A stretch of 64,000 nucleotides of DNA, from positions 124,001 through 188,000 of the forward strand of contig BDSI01000020.1 in NCBI GenBank assembly GCA_003117195.1. Reading direction: 5' to 3'. The notes under the pieces were generated by a model. That model saw only the letters and a list, made by a program, of their open reading frames with translations. It did not search any database and was not told the DNA's origin. Both the position numbers and the translations under genes were made by a program. The stretch is from Eudorina sp. 2006-703-Eu-15 (Eukaryota; Chlorophyta; Chlorophyceae; Chlamydomonadales; Volvocaceae). Below, in pieces: positions 1 through 12,300 of this stretch (its first letter is position 1; each line of letters opens with the position of its first letter).

Positions 1-13
1 CATCAGTAATCGA

Positions 14-1942
14 ATGTCATCCTCTCGTTGGGCAGATGTTCCCTCGGAGTGTCTGGCACATGTCGCGGCATGGTTGAAGCCGAATGAAATAAATTTTACA
101 CTGCGACTACTTGACAAAACGGCTGCGAAGACCCTGAAGGGCTACAGCAAAGTTCAGCTGTCACAGCCGGTGCCGCCGCGCGACTTCGCCTGGCGATGGG
201 GCAGCCCGGACTCGACGCGGGACCTGACCCTGAAGCAGCGGCGCTGCCTCCTCACCCTCACGGCCCGCAGCGGCGTACTGGCCAACCTGCAGGTCGCTGT
301 GGCAGCGGCGGGCTGCAGCCTAGAATTGGAGGAGCCCGTGTTTGATGCGGCAGCCGCGGGCGGCTCCATTGAAATGTGCCGGTGGCTCCTCGAGATGCGG
401 TGCAGCCTGAGGTTCTTCTCAGCAGTCCGGTCGGCTGCAAACGCCGGCCACCTGGACCTACTCCGCTGGCTGCTGCAGCGTCAGGAGGTCATATCGTCTG
501 TTCGGCATCGCGACCACCTCATCGGGGAAGCCTTCATCGCCGCCGCCAGCGCGGATCAGCGGGCCGTGTGCGAGGGGCTAGTAGCCGATGGCGCGCCGTT
601 GCCATGGAGCGCAGTGGGGGCTTGCCTCCGCAACGGCCACCTCAGCCTCGCGGAGTGGCTTCTGGAACTGGCGCCGCTGGCCGAGGGGAATGGAGATCGC
701 CGACACAGTTTGTTCATTGACGCCGTCGCAGGGCTGTACCTGCCCTCAGTTCAGCGGCTGCGCCCTTCCCTCCTGGGCCTCACGCCCTTGCGATCTCTGA
801 ATCTCCTCAACGGCGCGATGGTGACGGCGACGGCCTTCACGAGCCCTACCCGCGACTGGCGGGACAAGGTCGCCTGGCTGGCGCAGGAGGGCACTCCCCA
901 AACCCCTGTACGGCTCCTGGACCTGTACGACCTGCTGCAGTGCTCCAACGCCCTGGAGCGCGTGGCGTTGCTGCACCAGCGGGGGCTGCTGCACGGGTTT
1001 ATTCAGGCCAGGCCTTTAGACGATGGCGCGTTGACTGCAGCCAATATGCCCGTGCTGCGATTTTTGCGGGACCAGGGCCTGTTGCAGGAGGGCGCCGATT
1101 CCGTGGAGTTGACCTGGGTTCGCGCGGCCCGCTTGGGGCATGCGGAGCTACTTGCACAGCTCAAGGCGCTTGGCTTCAGAACTAGTATGACCGCCACCGT
1201 GTGGGCAGCAGCCAGCAGTGGCCACCTGCAGATACTGCAGTGGCTGGCGGGACCCGAGGCGGAGCCGGAAGGGGCGGAGGCGCTGCGGGAGGCCCATCCC
1301 CGCTTGACCCACCACGCAGCCGCATCGGGCAGCGTGGAGGTGATGCGGTGGCTGCGGGAGCGGGGCTGCCCCTGGGCCGAGGGCGCCTTCGCGGCGGCCG
1401 CGGCTTCCGGCAGTGCGCCTCTCCTGGAGCTGCTGGCGGCCGAGGGCTGGCCCATGGAGGTATGCCAGTAACCCATGCAGCGCTGTTAGACCTTTGTAAA
1501 GCGCACCTACGGCCGCTTGTTTAAGTCAGTAAGAAATGCCTTGGCCAGGGCCGACTGCGAGCCTTTAGCTGAGCAGGCACATTTCCGCTGAACCTCTCCA
1601 ATCATACACGCGCCCAGCAGCCAATCTGACATCCCTCATCCGCTGGTCGTACGTTGGTCACACACCGAATGCTTCACAGAACGGCGAGGCGTACCTCAAC
1701 GCAGCTGACAACGGCGATCTGGCGACGCTGGCCTGTCTGCGGCGCCTGGGCTGCCCCTGGGGGCCGGTCGGGGAGGATTCACCAGGGCCGTACAAAATGG
1801 TTTCCACCTGCGATCGCTGCAGCTCCTTGTGGAGGCCGGCAGCCCCGTGGACTGGGTGCAGGCGCTGCAGGCCTCACCGGCGGAGGACTTGTTTGACCCG
1901 GGTGGCCGCACACGGGGGGTGCGGGTCTGGATTGAGAGCTAG
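14..1942 (+). CDS. F-box-like ankyrin-repeat protein, last exon frameshifted
   Basis: Exon 1 runs 14-1459 and ends at ATG-GAG followed by the donor gtatgc at 1460. Exon 2 resumes in the same phase at 1680, after ttcacag. Residues 5-40 (WADVPSECLAHVAAWL) look like an F-box-type helix. About ten degenerate ankyrin repeats follow, each with the pattern AAxxGHLxxLxWLL. This is the pattern of the large ankyrin family common in volvocine algae, which I take to be protein-interaction or substrate-recognition factors. Exon 2 starts well (NGEAYLNAADNGDLATL...GCPWG), but between about 1757 and 1777 the expected C-terminus (FTRAVQNGFHLRSLQLLVEAG...) moves to the -1 frame and stops at 1942. Read without the shift, the frame continues to 2003 with no ankyrin resemblance. 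So a base appears to be missing: either this copy is decaying or the assembly has an indel. The upstream promoter is outside the window. Confidence 0.75.
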
Positions 1943-2284
1943 GTGCGGGCAGCTGGCAACTACCTACCGGTATCGGGCGCCGTATGGAGAGGGGGAGGTC
2001 TAGGGTTTAAAAGGCGGGGTGCGGCAGCCGCAATCCAAGCGGTGCTGGCCGTGGAGGAATGGCGGCACATGCAGCAAAGCAGTGTAGGTGAGGAGGCTTC
2101 GAATGTCACCGATGACCCGCGGGGGGCCATGGCAGCATGAGACACGCGTGTACCCGAGGAGTGCAGAAGGGAAATCAATGCTCGGATTCCCCTGGGATTA
2201 AGGAGTGCAGATGGCATGGCAGTGATTGCCAAGGTAGGACCACAGCAATTGGGCCTACTGCGCACCAGATACATTTGCGCTTTC

Positions 2285-2289
2285 TGTAA
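2285..2289 (+). terminator. TGTAA poly(A) signal of the ankyrin gene
   Basis: TGTAA is the usual green-algal polyadenylation signal. This one lies about 340 bases after the expected ankyrin stop and before the next gene on the same strand. The call rests on position and motif only. Confidence 0.4.
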
Positions 2290-2962
2290 CTGCCTTTCGG
2301 GGTAATAAACTGTTGAGGAACTCTCGGGGGGGGGTAAACGTCAGCCGGCATGCAATCGTTAGGTTTCTGTAGTTGAGCGCTTGCTGTTGCAGGTGCCCTG
2401 GCGCAGGCCATTGCCAAAGGCGGCCTGCACCTATCCACATAGGTTTGTAGGGGGCGTGTTTTCGGATGTTCTCGTGTGTGGTTGCGCATATGGATGAGTC
2501 TGGCAGTTGGCACAGTTGGCAGGGGGTACGGTGGTTGATATCGCCCGGTACCGCCCGCTGTTGACAATGCGCCCAGAGGTAGCTAAGGTTGTGAGGTTGC
2601 CAATCTCGTTGATTGCTCGAGCTGTGTGCACCAGTTGTTGTTGCGGCCGCAGGCAAGGAGGGCAAAGGGGAGGAGCGAGAAGCGTACCTATTTGTCAGGC
2701 GCCTCATGTTTGCAGGATCGCATCGTGGGATGAGCCAAACGTTTCAGGGGCTGAGTCCTGATAGGAAGCAGAAGCTACAAGGGGGACCAGAAAGGGGCCC
2801 CGTGAGTAGCACGGGTTTTGTACAGCGCGGGAAGCAGTTCTAGTTGCTGGGCTGTGGCCATCGCGGCTTTTACTTAACATGTGCAATGCTTAAATCCGCT
2901 AAATCTATAACCATTTTAATTTTTTACACTGTTATTGAAAAGGACCTGACTTCGTCCTGGGA
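2290..2962. other. Gene-free spacer between ankyrin and PGM-like genes
   Basis: No reading frame here has good codon usage or recognisable motifs. The last ~100 bases before the ATG at 2963 are AT-rich and probably hold the promoter/5' UTR of the next gene. Confidence 0.4.
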
Positions 2963-5930
2963 ATGCCACGACAACGGCAGCGTATTGTCTTCTGTGACTG
3001 CTTCGATTGCCGTGATCGACCAGAGGTATCTTTAACATCTGAACAATTAGACGCAGCCACTGCCGTAGCCAGACAGGAACCGCCGCCCAAGGCGTTGCTC
3101 CTCTACACGACGGGCTTCGTGGTCGCAGCCGATGGCGAAACAAACTTGGACTCTTGCACTCTTCCGCACTGCAACCTCCTAGTTCGTGAAGGAAACCTTG
3201 GCCTCTTGGCGGTTCGAAACCATCCGCGTGAAGCAACCGGTGAGGACCTACGACACTGCTCGGAACAGCGACCGCCGGGCTGATGCACTCACCTTGGCTT
3301 CTCCCTCCCCGATTACCACATGACCTGCGGTCTGGCATCGGCCCCCAGCCTCCGAACCGGCGCCTGCGGTATCGGAGCTGGCGCAGCTGCTCGGGGTGTA
3401 TGCGGTACGTGGCCACACAGCGGGTGTTAGGAAACCCATTTCGCCCTGATGTCAGGCAGGCGGTGTTATCGTACATCCCCTGCACGCGTGTGTTTGCCCA
3501 TCGTTGCGTGTCGGACCGGTCGGTGTCCGTGAAGCACAGGCCTTGCTGTTGTGAGCACGAGCCCTCCTGCCACGCTACCCGGATGTCAAAGCTCGCGCCT
3601 TCAGCACTTCCCCGCTCGCCCGCCAGTGCGCTGACACCTGTTTTCTTTCACGAACCCGGGGCCTTGTGCAGGAGGTAGCGTCTGGTCAGCCGCATCTGGG
3701 TGCGGCAGATGCGTGTCTCCCTAGCCTGGCGGCCAGGTAAACGCAATGACGAACGGTGTCGTGGTTTCACAGCCCCGCACCGGGCCGCCACGTTGCAGGG
3801 CAGGGCTGGGCCTCCCATGCAGACTCTCTACGGGTTGTCACTCAGAAAGCGATTGGCTCACGGGGACCGAGCGAGGGACGGCCAGGAGCAAAGGGCAACT
3901 TGCCCGGGCTAGGTGGCTTGCGGAACAGCGCTCGGCATCGGGAATCAGCGCCGTTCGGATGCGTGTTGTCTTTCGCTGCGAGCGCGAGTTGCGGATTCGC
4001 GGTAGGCTTACTGGATGCGGCCCCATGGCTCAGTCCTCTGGTCCACGTTAATGTGCCACCACCTCTGCACAGGTTCAAGGGCATGCAGGCGGCCTTTGCG
4101 TCGTCGAGCGCCTCCGCTCGGAAGGTGGCCCAGCGGCTGGACATGGCGGTGGTGGACCGGCTGTCCCTGCTCCTGAAGGGTGCAGGCAGTGCCGAGGGGT
4201 CGGGAGGGGCGGCACCGGAGGCGGCAGCAGCCACTGCAGCTGCTGCTGACGTGAAGCCGGCGAAGAGCGCGCTGCGCCTGCCGGACGCGGCGACCTTCGC
4301 CCGTGCGTTGGCGGAGGAGTTGGGTGAGTTTGCCTAGGCACAAATTGGTCGGGCAGCGTCCGCATGACCCGGCTCGAAAATCGTGTGTTGCGAAGCAGCA
4401 TTGTGTGTGTAACGAGAAACCCGTGTGTGCGTGCCTGTGTGTGCGCAAGAGTGGACACCGTGCGCACACCCGGTGTCCACTCTTTGAAGATGCAACACGT
4501 GGGCTCTGGGAGCAGCCCGGGCGGCGCGCCTTGCGTGTGTGAGGTCGGGGATGGGCTTTGGTCCCGCTGGAGGCGACGTCGCCCCTCGTAGGGGTCACCA
4601 GGTGCAGCGCACCACTGTCCTGTGCGGGTTGGCGCCAGCCAAGCAGCTTGAGGCTGGCAGACAGGGTGAAGTCATAATCGCGACCCAGCTTCACGATTAT
4701 GGATCCACAGTCCGCCAGTGGTCCACATTGATGCCGTATGTATGTCGGAGTGTCCCCGCGTTTCCCGCAAGTTGTACCCCCGCAGCCCCCGTTTCCCGCG
4801 TGCTTGCCCGGAGGGAAGGCGTCCTCGGGGCGGTTGTCGCCTTCCATTCCGAGGCGGCAATACTCGCACGCGTTTCTCCAGCCGCTCAGCAACCTCTCAT
4901 CTGACACGGTCGGGACCCTGACTTCTTGGAGGCCGCCCGCCTCGTGTGCCAGCAGCACATATGATGTGGCCAACCCTGCCTGACCTGTCTTGCCGTGCTG
5001 CCTGCTTCAGGGGCCGCGGAGGGCAGCAGCGGCCGTGACCTCCTGCTGCTGCACCTGGACCTGGACGACTTGATGGGGCCGAGGCCGGGGACAGGGACAG
5101 GAGCCGAGGGCGCGACTGCGGCCGCTGACGCGGCCGTGGACGCTGAGGCCGATTCACTGTGGAACGCAGCTTGCGAGGGGCTGGAGTGGCTGGATGCGCT
5201 GGTCAAGGGACTGCTGGCGCTTCCGGGTGAGTGATGTCAAGGGAAGTTGGGCATTTCGTTGTGGACACCAAGGTGGCCCGTGAGGAGAACAGCATGCATG
5301 TGCGCATCTCGGCTGGTGGAGTGGACGAGGCGCCCACAATGGCTCGCTGGACTTGGCTTCTCCCGGCTCCAGTTTCCCTTCACACTAGGTTTGGGGATGC
5401 GCCTGTGACCGAGAGCCGCTGTTGGTGCGGATGGACGCCTTTGTGTTGCCGCAGAGATTCGGGAACGAACACTGCTGGTCGCCATGCTCAGCCCAGCCGG
5501 GCAGAAGATGCCGCCGGTGCCGGGGCAGGGAACCAGCCTGCTGCAACCCGGCGGGGCGCAGTTGGATCCCTCGGCGGTGGTGGTCACACCGCGCAGCGTG
5601 GCGCAGCTGGGGCGTGGTGGCGCAGCTGCGGCCGCCGTGGCTGCGGCAGGGGCTGCAGGCGCGCTATCGGTGCTGGATTCGGCGGAATACCCCCTGGTAT
5701 CCAGGCCTGTGCAGAGCTTTGAGCTGCTGGGCATGGCCCGCGTCGAGACGGACCTGCATGCGCCTGTGCTGGTGGCCCGTCGGCTGCCGGGCGTGGTGCG
5801 GCGCGATCGCGCAGAGCGATTAGGTTACAAGGAGGCGCTCACCGCTGGCGGCATGGGCACGATTTTGGTGGACCGGCTTCTACCGGATGTAGCGTATAAG
5901 ATTGGGAGAGCTCCGAAGTACGGCGCTTGA
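2963..5930 (+). CDS. Alkaline-phosphatase-superfamily protein, archaeal-type phosphoglycerate-mutase-like, probably inactive
   Basis: Six exons with matching phases: 2963-3239, 3349-3404, 3672-3736, 4073-4323, 5011-5226 and 5455-5930. Their sum is 1,341 nt (446 aa). The order of segments resembles cofactor-independent phosphoglycerate mutase of the ApgM type. It has an N-terminal strand, IVFCDCFDCRDRPE, where the family has VLDGLGDRP. This is followed by TNLDSCTLPHCNLLVREGNLG, where the family has TPNxDxLAxEGxxGL, and then SELAQLLGVYA. The late segments are DLLLLHLDLDDL, WLDALVKGLLAL and a C-terminus with GVVRRD...GGMGTIL...LLPD...PKYGA, like the family end GGLGRIRG...LMP. The metal-binding TGDHSTP motif is replaced by VAMLSPAGQ, and the DEAGH motif is absent, so catalysis is doubtful. 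Family assignment is by eye. Exon structure is secure; function is inferred. Confidence 0.6.
4447..4484. repeat. Perfect 14-bp inverted repeat (hairpin) in an intron
   Basis: AAGAGTGGACACCG at 4447-4460 pairs exactly with CGGTGTCCACTCTT at 4471-4484 around a 10-base loop. It sits in the fourth intron of the phosphoglycerate-mutase-like gene, after a TG-rich tract. It may be a small fold-back relic. Confidence 0.7.
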
Positions 5931-6351
5931 TATGCATACGAGGTGTTCCGCTGGCAGTTGCCGCGTACGGCGTGAAGTGCGATATGGCTGCGAGCAGTCG
6001 CCTATCTTCCCAGTTGGCTCTTGACAACATCGTTTGTGCCTTGTGACAAATGGCGACTCTTACGTCTGGGATATTAATGTTAGAAAACTGTCGACAGAGA
6101 CAAACCATGGTTCCTTTGTTGTTCCGGTGTTGAGTTTTAACCAAAACATATCGTTACGAAAATGCGAGTATTCTCAGAGGATATCTTGGCATGGCTTCTG
6201 AGGTGAATTCAACGCGCAAGGCTTCGTCAACGACCTCACGTATTGACGCAAATCTTTTTCCAACTGCAGCTTTGCGTGTTTAGTTTATATCCTGCGGAGC
6301 ATCAAGCAGGTGCTCTTACCAGATGTCGGCTTCTGGCGGAGTCCATTCGTC
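5931..6351. promoter_or_regulatory. Spacer / presumed promoter and 5' UTR of the TEX2-like gene
   Basis: This stretch is AT-rich compared with the flanking exons. A good acceptor (tctttttccaactgcag) ends at 6269, and the frame upstream of the chosen ATG at 6352 stays open from 6270. An additional 5' exon extending the N-terminus is therefore possible. Confidence 0.35.
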
Positions 6352-9300
6352 ATGTTCTGTGCAGGCGCGCTGTTCTCAATCGCAGCGACAGTCGTTGCAA
6401 TCGTAAGCCTCACTAAACTGTCTTCTGGATTTAAATCCCCTGCTGTCGTAAAATAGGACTTGACAGCGCGCGGGCCTCGCCTCCTGCCGTAGATGTGTTG
6501 CGTGCTCTTCCTGACGGAGCGAGTTCAGCGCAACGCGAACGGAGACGACCGCGTGGAAGGACCACCCAAGGGTATCAACGGCGTCAGGGGTATACGCCGG
6601 CCCTGGCTGGTTCGGCGTGGGAGAGGGGCCAAGGGTGACCTTCCCACGCCGCAGCTTGTGACGACGCATCCTAGCGCTGTACGGGACGGCTCATACAGCG
6701 GTAAGAGTGACAGGCGTGGTGCACGGCATGGCCGCATCGTTCAGACACGCTAATTCGTTGTTTGCATTCCGGTGTCAAAGTGCGTCGACGTCAATGCGCG
6801 TTGGACCAGCCATGTGGGCGCCGCAGGATGGGTGCAAAGCGGTCCAGATGGGCCACGCGCAACCAAACGAAGGAAGCTCGGAGCTACAAACCCGGTGTAG
6901 AGTGCCGCGCTGCATACGCACAAGTCGGTAGGACACCTGCATGTCTCCTCCGCAGCGGCCCCCCTGACACAGGATGGCGCCCGCCCCCGTGGCCCCTATC
7001 ACCCTCCCACCACCAACCCGCGGCTAGGTCCGGTATGGATCGTACCCGCGACGCTGTGGACTCGCGGCCAGCTGGCGACCCAGTTTCCACCGCCCACGCA
7101 AGGACCTGCGGCCATCGCTCGGAAGTACCACGCGACCCTCATCGGCTCCCATGTGCCGCACGGGCCGGCGCTGTGGCTGGTTCCGGACCGCGCTGCGAGC
7201 AGGGCCGCTGGCCATGCTGGCTCCCGACAGGTGGGTTCAGGGGCAGGCGTCGGGCTGGGACAGGCGCCTGGATGGCTGTCAAACGGGCGGTGATGAGTGA
7301 GGCGCCGCTGCCTCCTTCACGTGGATCACGGACGTCGTGCGGGGGCATCAGCGTTGGCGCCGGGTGCTGCTGGCAGGTGTGGCGGTGGTTGATATCTCCG
7401 CAACTCCTTTTGCTGCTGGGGTTGGGCCGCCCTTGGCCGCACGGTGCACCGGGCTGAAGCAGGTACCGCGCGGCCGCCGCGTGCAGGGGCTCTTGGACGG
7501 CCAGGGCTCGGGCGACGGCACGCTGGTGAACCTGGAGGGAGCGACGGTGGACCTGCTGCGGGACGTCTTGGTGCACAGGTGGGACAAGGGGCGCACCAGA
7601 TGTGGGGGTATCGCGTTATACCGGTGCTTGGCATGGAGGATAGCATCGCACTCGATCTGTTCCCAACCGCGCGCGGTGGGACCTGGTCGACCGGGTGGCC
7701 TACATGAACTCACATTGGCCGCTTCCCTTGGGAAGCCAGATTCGCAGATCGCAGAGCGAATGCACGCCAGTTGTGTCAACAGTTACAGTGGGCGCCAGAC
7801 CCTGCACTGGGAGGCCGCCTACAGCCTGTTGTGTCGTGTGCGTGTGTAGAGAGAGTTTAAAAGGTGGAGGTGATTGCAAGTGGTGTAAGGAGGTCAATGT
7901 GACTGACTGTTTGCGGCATGCAATGCGCCTGGCGCAAGGACGGCTGTTCGCCGGCGCGTGGAGGCGCTGGCTGGCACATCGCGGCAACAATCTCCTGAAC
8001 AGGGGAAAGGACCACAGTGCCCGAGTAGGAGGAGCATTGCTGTCGACATTTGCGGCATTGTGGACATCAAGCTCCCGCGCACCTACCCGCACATAGTCGA
8101 AACGTCCACAGTGGCGGTAACCTGCACCGGCGCCTAGGTTTGGTGTGCAACGTGGGCCAGCATCGCTTTCCTGACCCCAAGTCCCCTCACTGCCTCTGCC
8201 GCCTTCGTAGATCCCCGTGGGCCAAGCGCTGTCCGCTGCAGTTGAGCCACCCCACGCGGCCGCTGCTCTTGGGCGAGACGACGTTGTACATGTTCGCCGA
8301 GTCGGGTACGTGGGTGTCGCCGTGTGCGGCGAGTAAAGCGCCCCCTTTCGCGGAAGAGTCTGTTCCATGACGATCTGGGGTGCATTATGTGTGGGCGCGC
8401 TATTTGAGGTTTGCGACATGTTACAAGTGACCTTTTACTGAAGGCGCTTTACAACTCTTAGTGATACGGTATTGCTACTCTTAGGGCCTTCACTCCACGA
8501 ACAATGACGGCGCGGTAGATAGCTATGCGGTAGGCGGGTCATGAAAACGTGTATGGCTTCGTCTGAGGGAGGGCGCTCCGCCGCCGCACCGGCTGCGGCC
8601 CTCTTCAGGCGCGGGATTTCATCTGCGTCTGAGCCGCAAAGGGCGGTTGCACTTTTTTTGGTTCGCTGTGTCATTGAATTGCGGGCTGCGCCCTCCGTGC
8701 ATCGCGGCGTTGGCTGTGCTGCGCGCAGGCAGCAACAAGGAGCAGTGGTATGCCGCCCTGACGGCCGCCGTTGCGCCTCAGAGCGTGCTGGCATCCACGC
8801 AGGGCCTCTACGAGGAGTACTGTCGCTTCATGGCCAACCTGCAGGTTGGTCGGGCATGTGGCGCTATACTGCCGTTGTTTCAGTTTTGGGTCCGTCCACC
8901 TCAACCCGCTCGGACTTGTTGCTGAGTCCTTTTGCACCGAGGGCTCCTTGCCCGTTGGGGACCTCACTTGCCGAGGGCGGGATCTCTGTCATGTCGGTTG
9001 GCGTTTTTAAACCTAAGAGTGGAGGACCCAACGTCAGACTTTCATGTTGGCAAAGATCTCACATTGTGGGGTTACTTGTGGTGTGGTGCAGGTCGTTCAG
9101 CCGCCACCCCTGCCGCCAGCCGCGCCGCCGCCTGTGATGCTCCGAGCTTGGCGCTTCCGTGCTCACCACCACCAACAAGGAGCTGATCCGGAGCAGCAGC
9201 CGCAACAGAACCCTGACAGGACTGCCGCAGCGGCAGCCGACCAACCAGCCGTGCTTTCGCCATTACCTGCAAAGGAACAGGAGAAGGATGAGCAACAGCA

Positions 9301-12300
9301 GCATCACCATAAACACCACCAGCGAAGGGAGGCGTCCAAGCCTGCAGGTGCGCCATCCGGCGTGGGAGTCATATCCTGAAGGGGCAGCATTGCGTAGATG
9401 TCAGGTGTCATGCAAATATGAAGGGCGCCTGGGAAATACGGTAATGCCTTAAGAAGGCAACTGAGAGACAACGATATGTCCATTGGACCATTGCGTTATC
9501 GGGTGTCCTTCGCGTGTTGCGCAGGGCAACCCGAGGCTGCGCCGGCGCCCCGGCCGCGAGGACGGAACCCCTTCGGCTTCATCCTGAGCCGCTTCGGCCG
9601 GCGCCGCGCCGGCGCCGACGCGGCTTCCGTCAGTTCGTCCTCCCAATCCCAGGCGGACTTGAAGGCGGAGTCGGTGCCGGAGGCTGGCCCCAGCAGCACT
9701 CCACAGCCTTCTGCGAGCATAAGCTCGAGGCCTCCATCCCAACAGCTACAGCAGGGCCAGGAGAGCCTCGGCCAGAACGTCAGCCCCGAGCTTGGGCAGT
9801 CGGCTGAGCAGGGGAATATGGCTGCGGGAGTGCGTCTGGTAAGTAGGTGGAGAGCACGTAGTGATGTTTTTTGCATTGAGTCAAACGTGATACGAAGACC
9901 TTCGGATGGCATTGGGCTGGCTGCCTCGAGAAAGGCGGGTCGGAACAACCACCTCTCCCTGTGCACCGGAGCAGCCATACGTGCTGTTTTTCTGCTCTGG
10001 TGACGCTCTTTGGATGCAACGCTCCCCGGGGTGCCCTTAAGTTACTCTTATCGCACTATCGGGGAATTCCAACTCGAAATTGCGCCCTTTCCGCCGCCAT
10101 TGAAACCTGACATGGCGATGTTACGCGCAGTCTACCGCGCCGGAGGCTGCTGAAAGACAACTCTCTCGCGAGCATCATCACGAGCACCACCACCATCATC
10201 ACCAGCCGCAGGGACACGATCACAACCAGCGACCAAAGGTTTCGGAGCCGGGGCAGCAGGAAGAACAACCCTCTGGGTGGACGTCACGTGAACAGCCGGG
10301 CGCGGAGGACGCTGACGAAGGCGCCATAAACCTGACCACCCCACCCGTCTATCGCGACGTGTCCGACATCTTCAAGGCCAGCACGCCCTTCTCACCCTCT
10401 GCTCGCGCCACACCGCCTCTGCAGCACCGCTCCGTGCTGGTGGCCGGACCCGCGGTCACCGAGCTTGATGCGTGCGGTTCCGCATCGCAGCCCTGCATGG
10501 CCGACGAGCCAGCGTCGGCCGGCATCGATGCGACAGGGTCCGAGACAGCCACAGGGCTTGGCGCGCTTGGCCGCGAGGGTGTGCAACCGATGAACGAGGA
10601 CGCTGGGACTGGGGCTGCGTCAGCGTTGTCGACGCTGAAGCGTGGCAGCCTGTCGCAGGAGGCACCAGCTGCATCAGCGATGGGAGCAGCTGCCGCGGTA
10701 GAAGTACCAGCAGGGGAAGCACTTGTGACAGCGACGGTGGAAGCGGTGACACCTCGTCTTCTCGGCGGGTTCCAGGCGGAGTGGGATGTGCGGCCGGCGT
10801 CACTCCAGCGCTGTGGGCTCACGCAGGCCGATGTGGCGCTGGCCGCCCAGGCAACACCCGTCGCCGTGTCAGCGGCGGAGCCGGCAGCTGGGCACGGAGT
10901 TGCATCGGGGGTTTCGGATGCGGCCAAGGGCACGAGTCCGTCAGTGCAGTTGGTACGCAGCTCGTTGGCTGCGAACAGCATGCGGCTGAGCCCACGCAAC
11001 GATCGCGCGGAGCCGAGTTTCAACCGCTGGTCGGATGTGCCGGCAATGGGTGCACCCGCCGTGAAGGGCACCTCGTTGCTTCGCGTCACTGCGGACCCCG
11101 CGCACCACACCGCGACCGCGACGCAAATGGCCATGCCTCCAGGCCCAGGCGGCGGGATCAGCACCGCTGCAAAACCTCCCGCAGCCTTCACGGCGTCGTC
11201 ATCGCCCACGGAGCCTCCAGCCACGCCAGGCTCTAGGTCACCTGGCAGGGACCCTCCTCCACAACTCACACTGACTCCGCGGCTGCGCACCGAACAGCAG
11301 CTGGCGCGCAGGTCCCTGCCCGGCTACTCCGCCGACCTGTCACCTCACGACGGCCCGACGGCCTGGCCACCGGCTGGGCCGGCGTCGCAGTCCCCCGCAG
11401 CGTCGTCCGCCGTTGCACCGGGCGCAGCCGCAGCGGGTGGCCGCTGGGGCCCTGCCTTGCTGGCGCAGCAGTCAGGCCGGCACGGGGCGAGCATGCCGGA
11501 CCTGTTCGAGGTGGCTCGGCGCATCGCAGAGGTGGAAGCGCTTCAGGAAGGTGGCTCGGTGGCCTCGGCCTCCAATGGCCTGGGCGTCCACGCGCGCAGC
11601 TCCCTGGATGAGTGCGGCCGCAGTGGCTCACCACCAGGCCGCCCGGGCCAGGGTCCGACTCCCGGCGCGCTGAGTCCCAAGCCGCACAAGGCCGCGCACC
11701 GCCACACCATGTCGCTGCCCGAATCGTCCATCCTGGGCGAGCCGTCAGTCGCGACGGAGGCGCCCCCGGGTGCGGCTGCGGGGGCTTCGCCGGGTGGAAG
11801 CAGTGGCGGGGCGAACACGGGATCCGCGGGGGCGGGGTCGGCAACTCCGCATCGCAATCTGAGCAAACAGGACCTGCGGCGGCTGCAGCGCGAGGAGCAG
11901 GAGCGGCAGAAGCAGGTGAGGTGTCGGGCGGTGGCAGTGGCGCCGGTGCGTTCATTGCAGGTACCAACCAGTACCAGGTACCAACCAGTAAGCCAGGCGC
12001 GGGAGTTCATTAGGACAGCTGTGTTGAAAACCGTGTTGTGCGGGCACTGAGTGATGTCACGCGGCTGCCTTGCGCCGCTGCCCCCCGCAGGAGCAGCAGC
12101 GGGCCAAGGCCGCCGCGCGCGCTGCGGAGGAAGCGCGCAGGGCGGAGGAGCGGGCCAGCCGGGAGCGGGCGCGTGCGCAGGCGCAGCAGCGCCGGCAGGA
12201 GGAGGAGGCCCGGGCCCGGCAGGTGCGGGCGGGTGGGCGCGCGGTGGGTTCGGCGCAGGGCTGCTTCCATTGCTTCCGCCGCCACTGCTGTTGACACTAA

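Noticed and set aside
2916..3485. 189-codon minus-strand frame over the first exons of the mutase-like gene
   Set aside because: No motifs. The plus strand gives phase-matched exons with family-like segments.
6190..6282. Short ATG frame (MASEVNSTRKASS...) upstream of the TEX2-like start
   Set aside because: It stops after ~30 codons, has no usable donor, and overlaps a better acceptor and frame leading into the TM exon.
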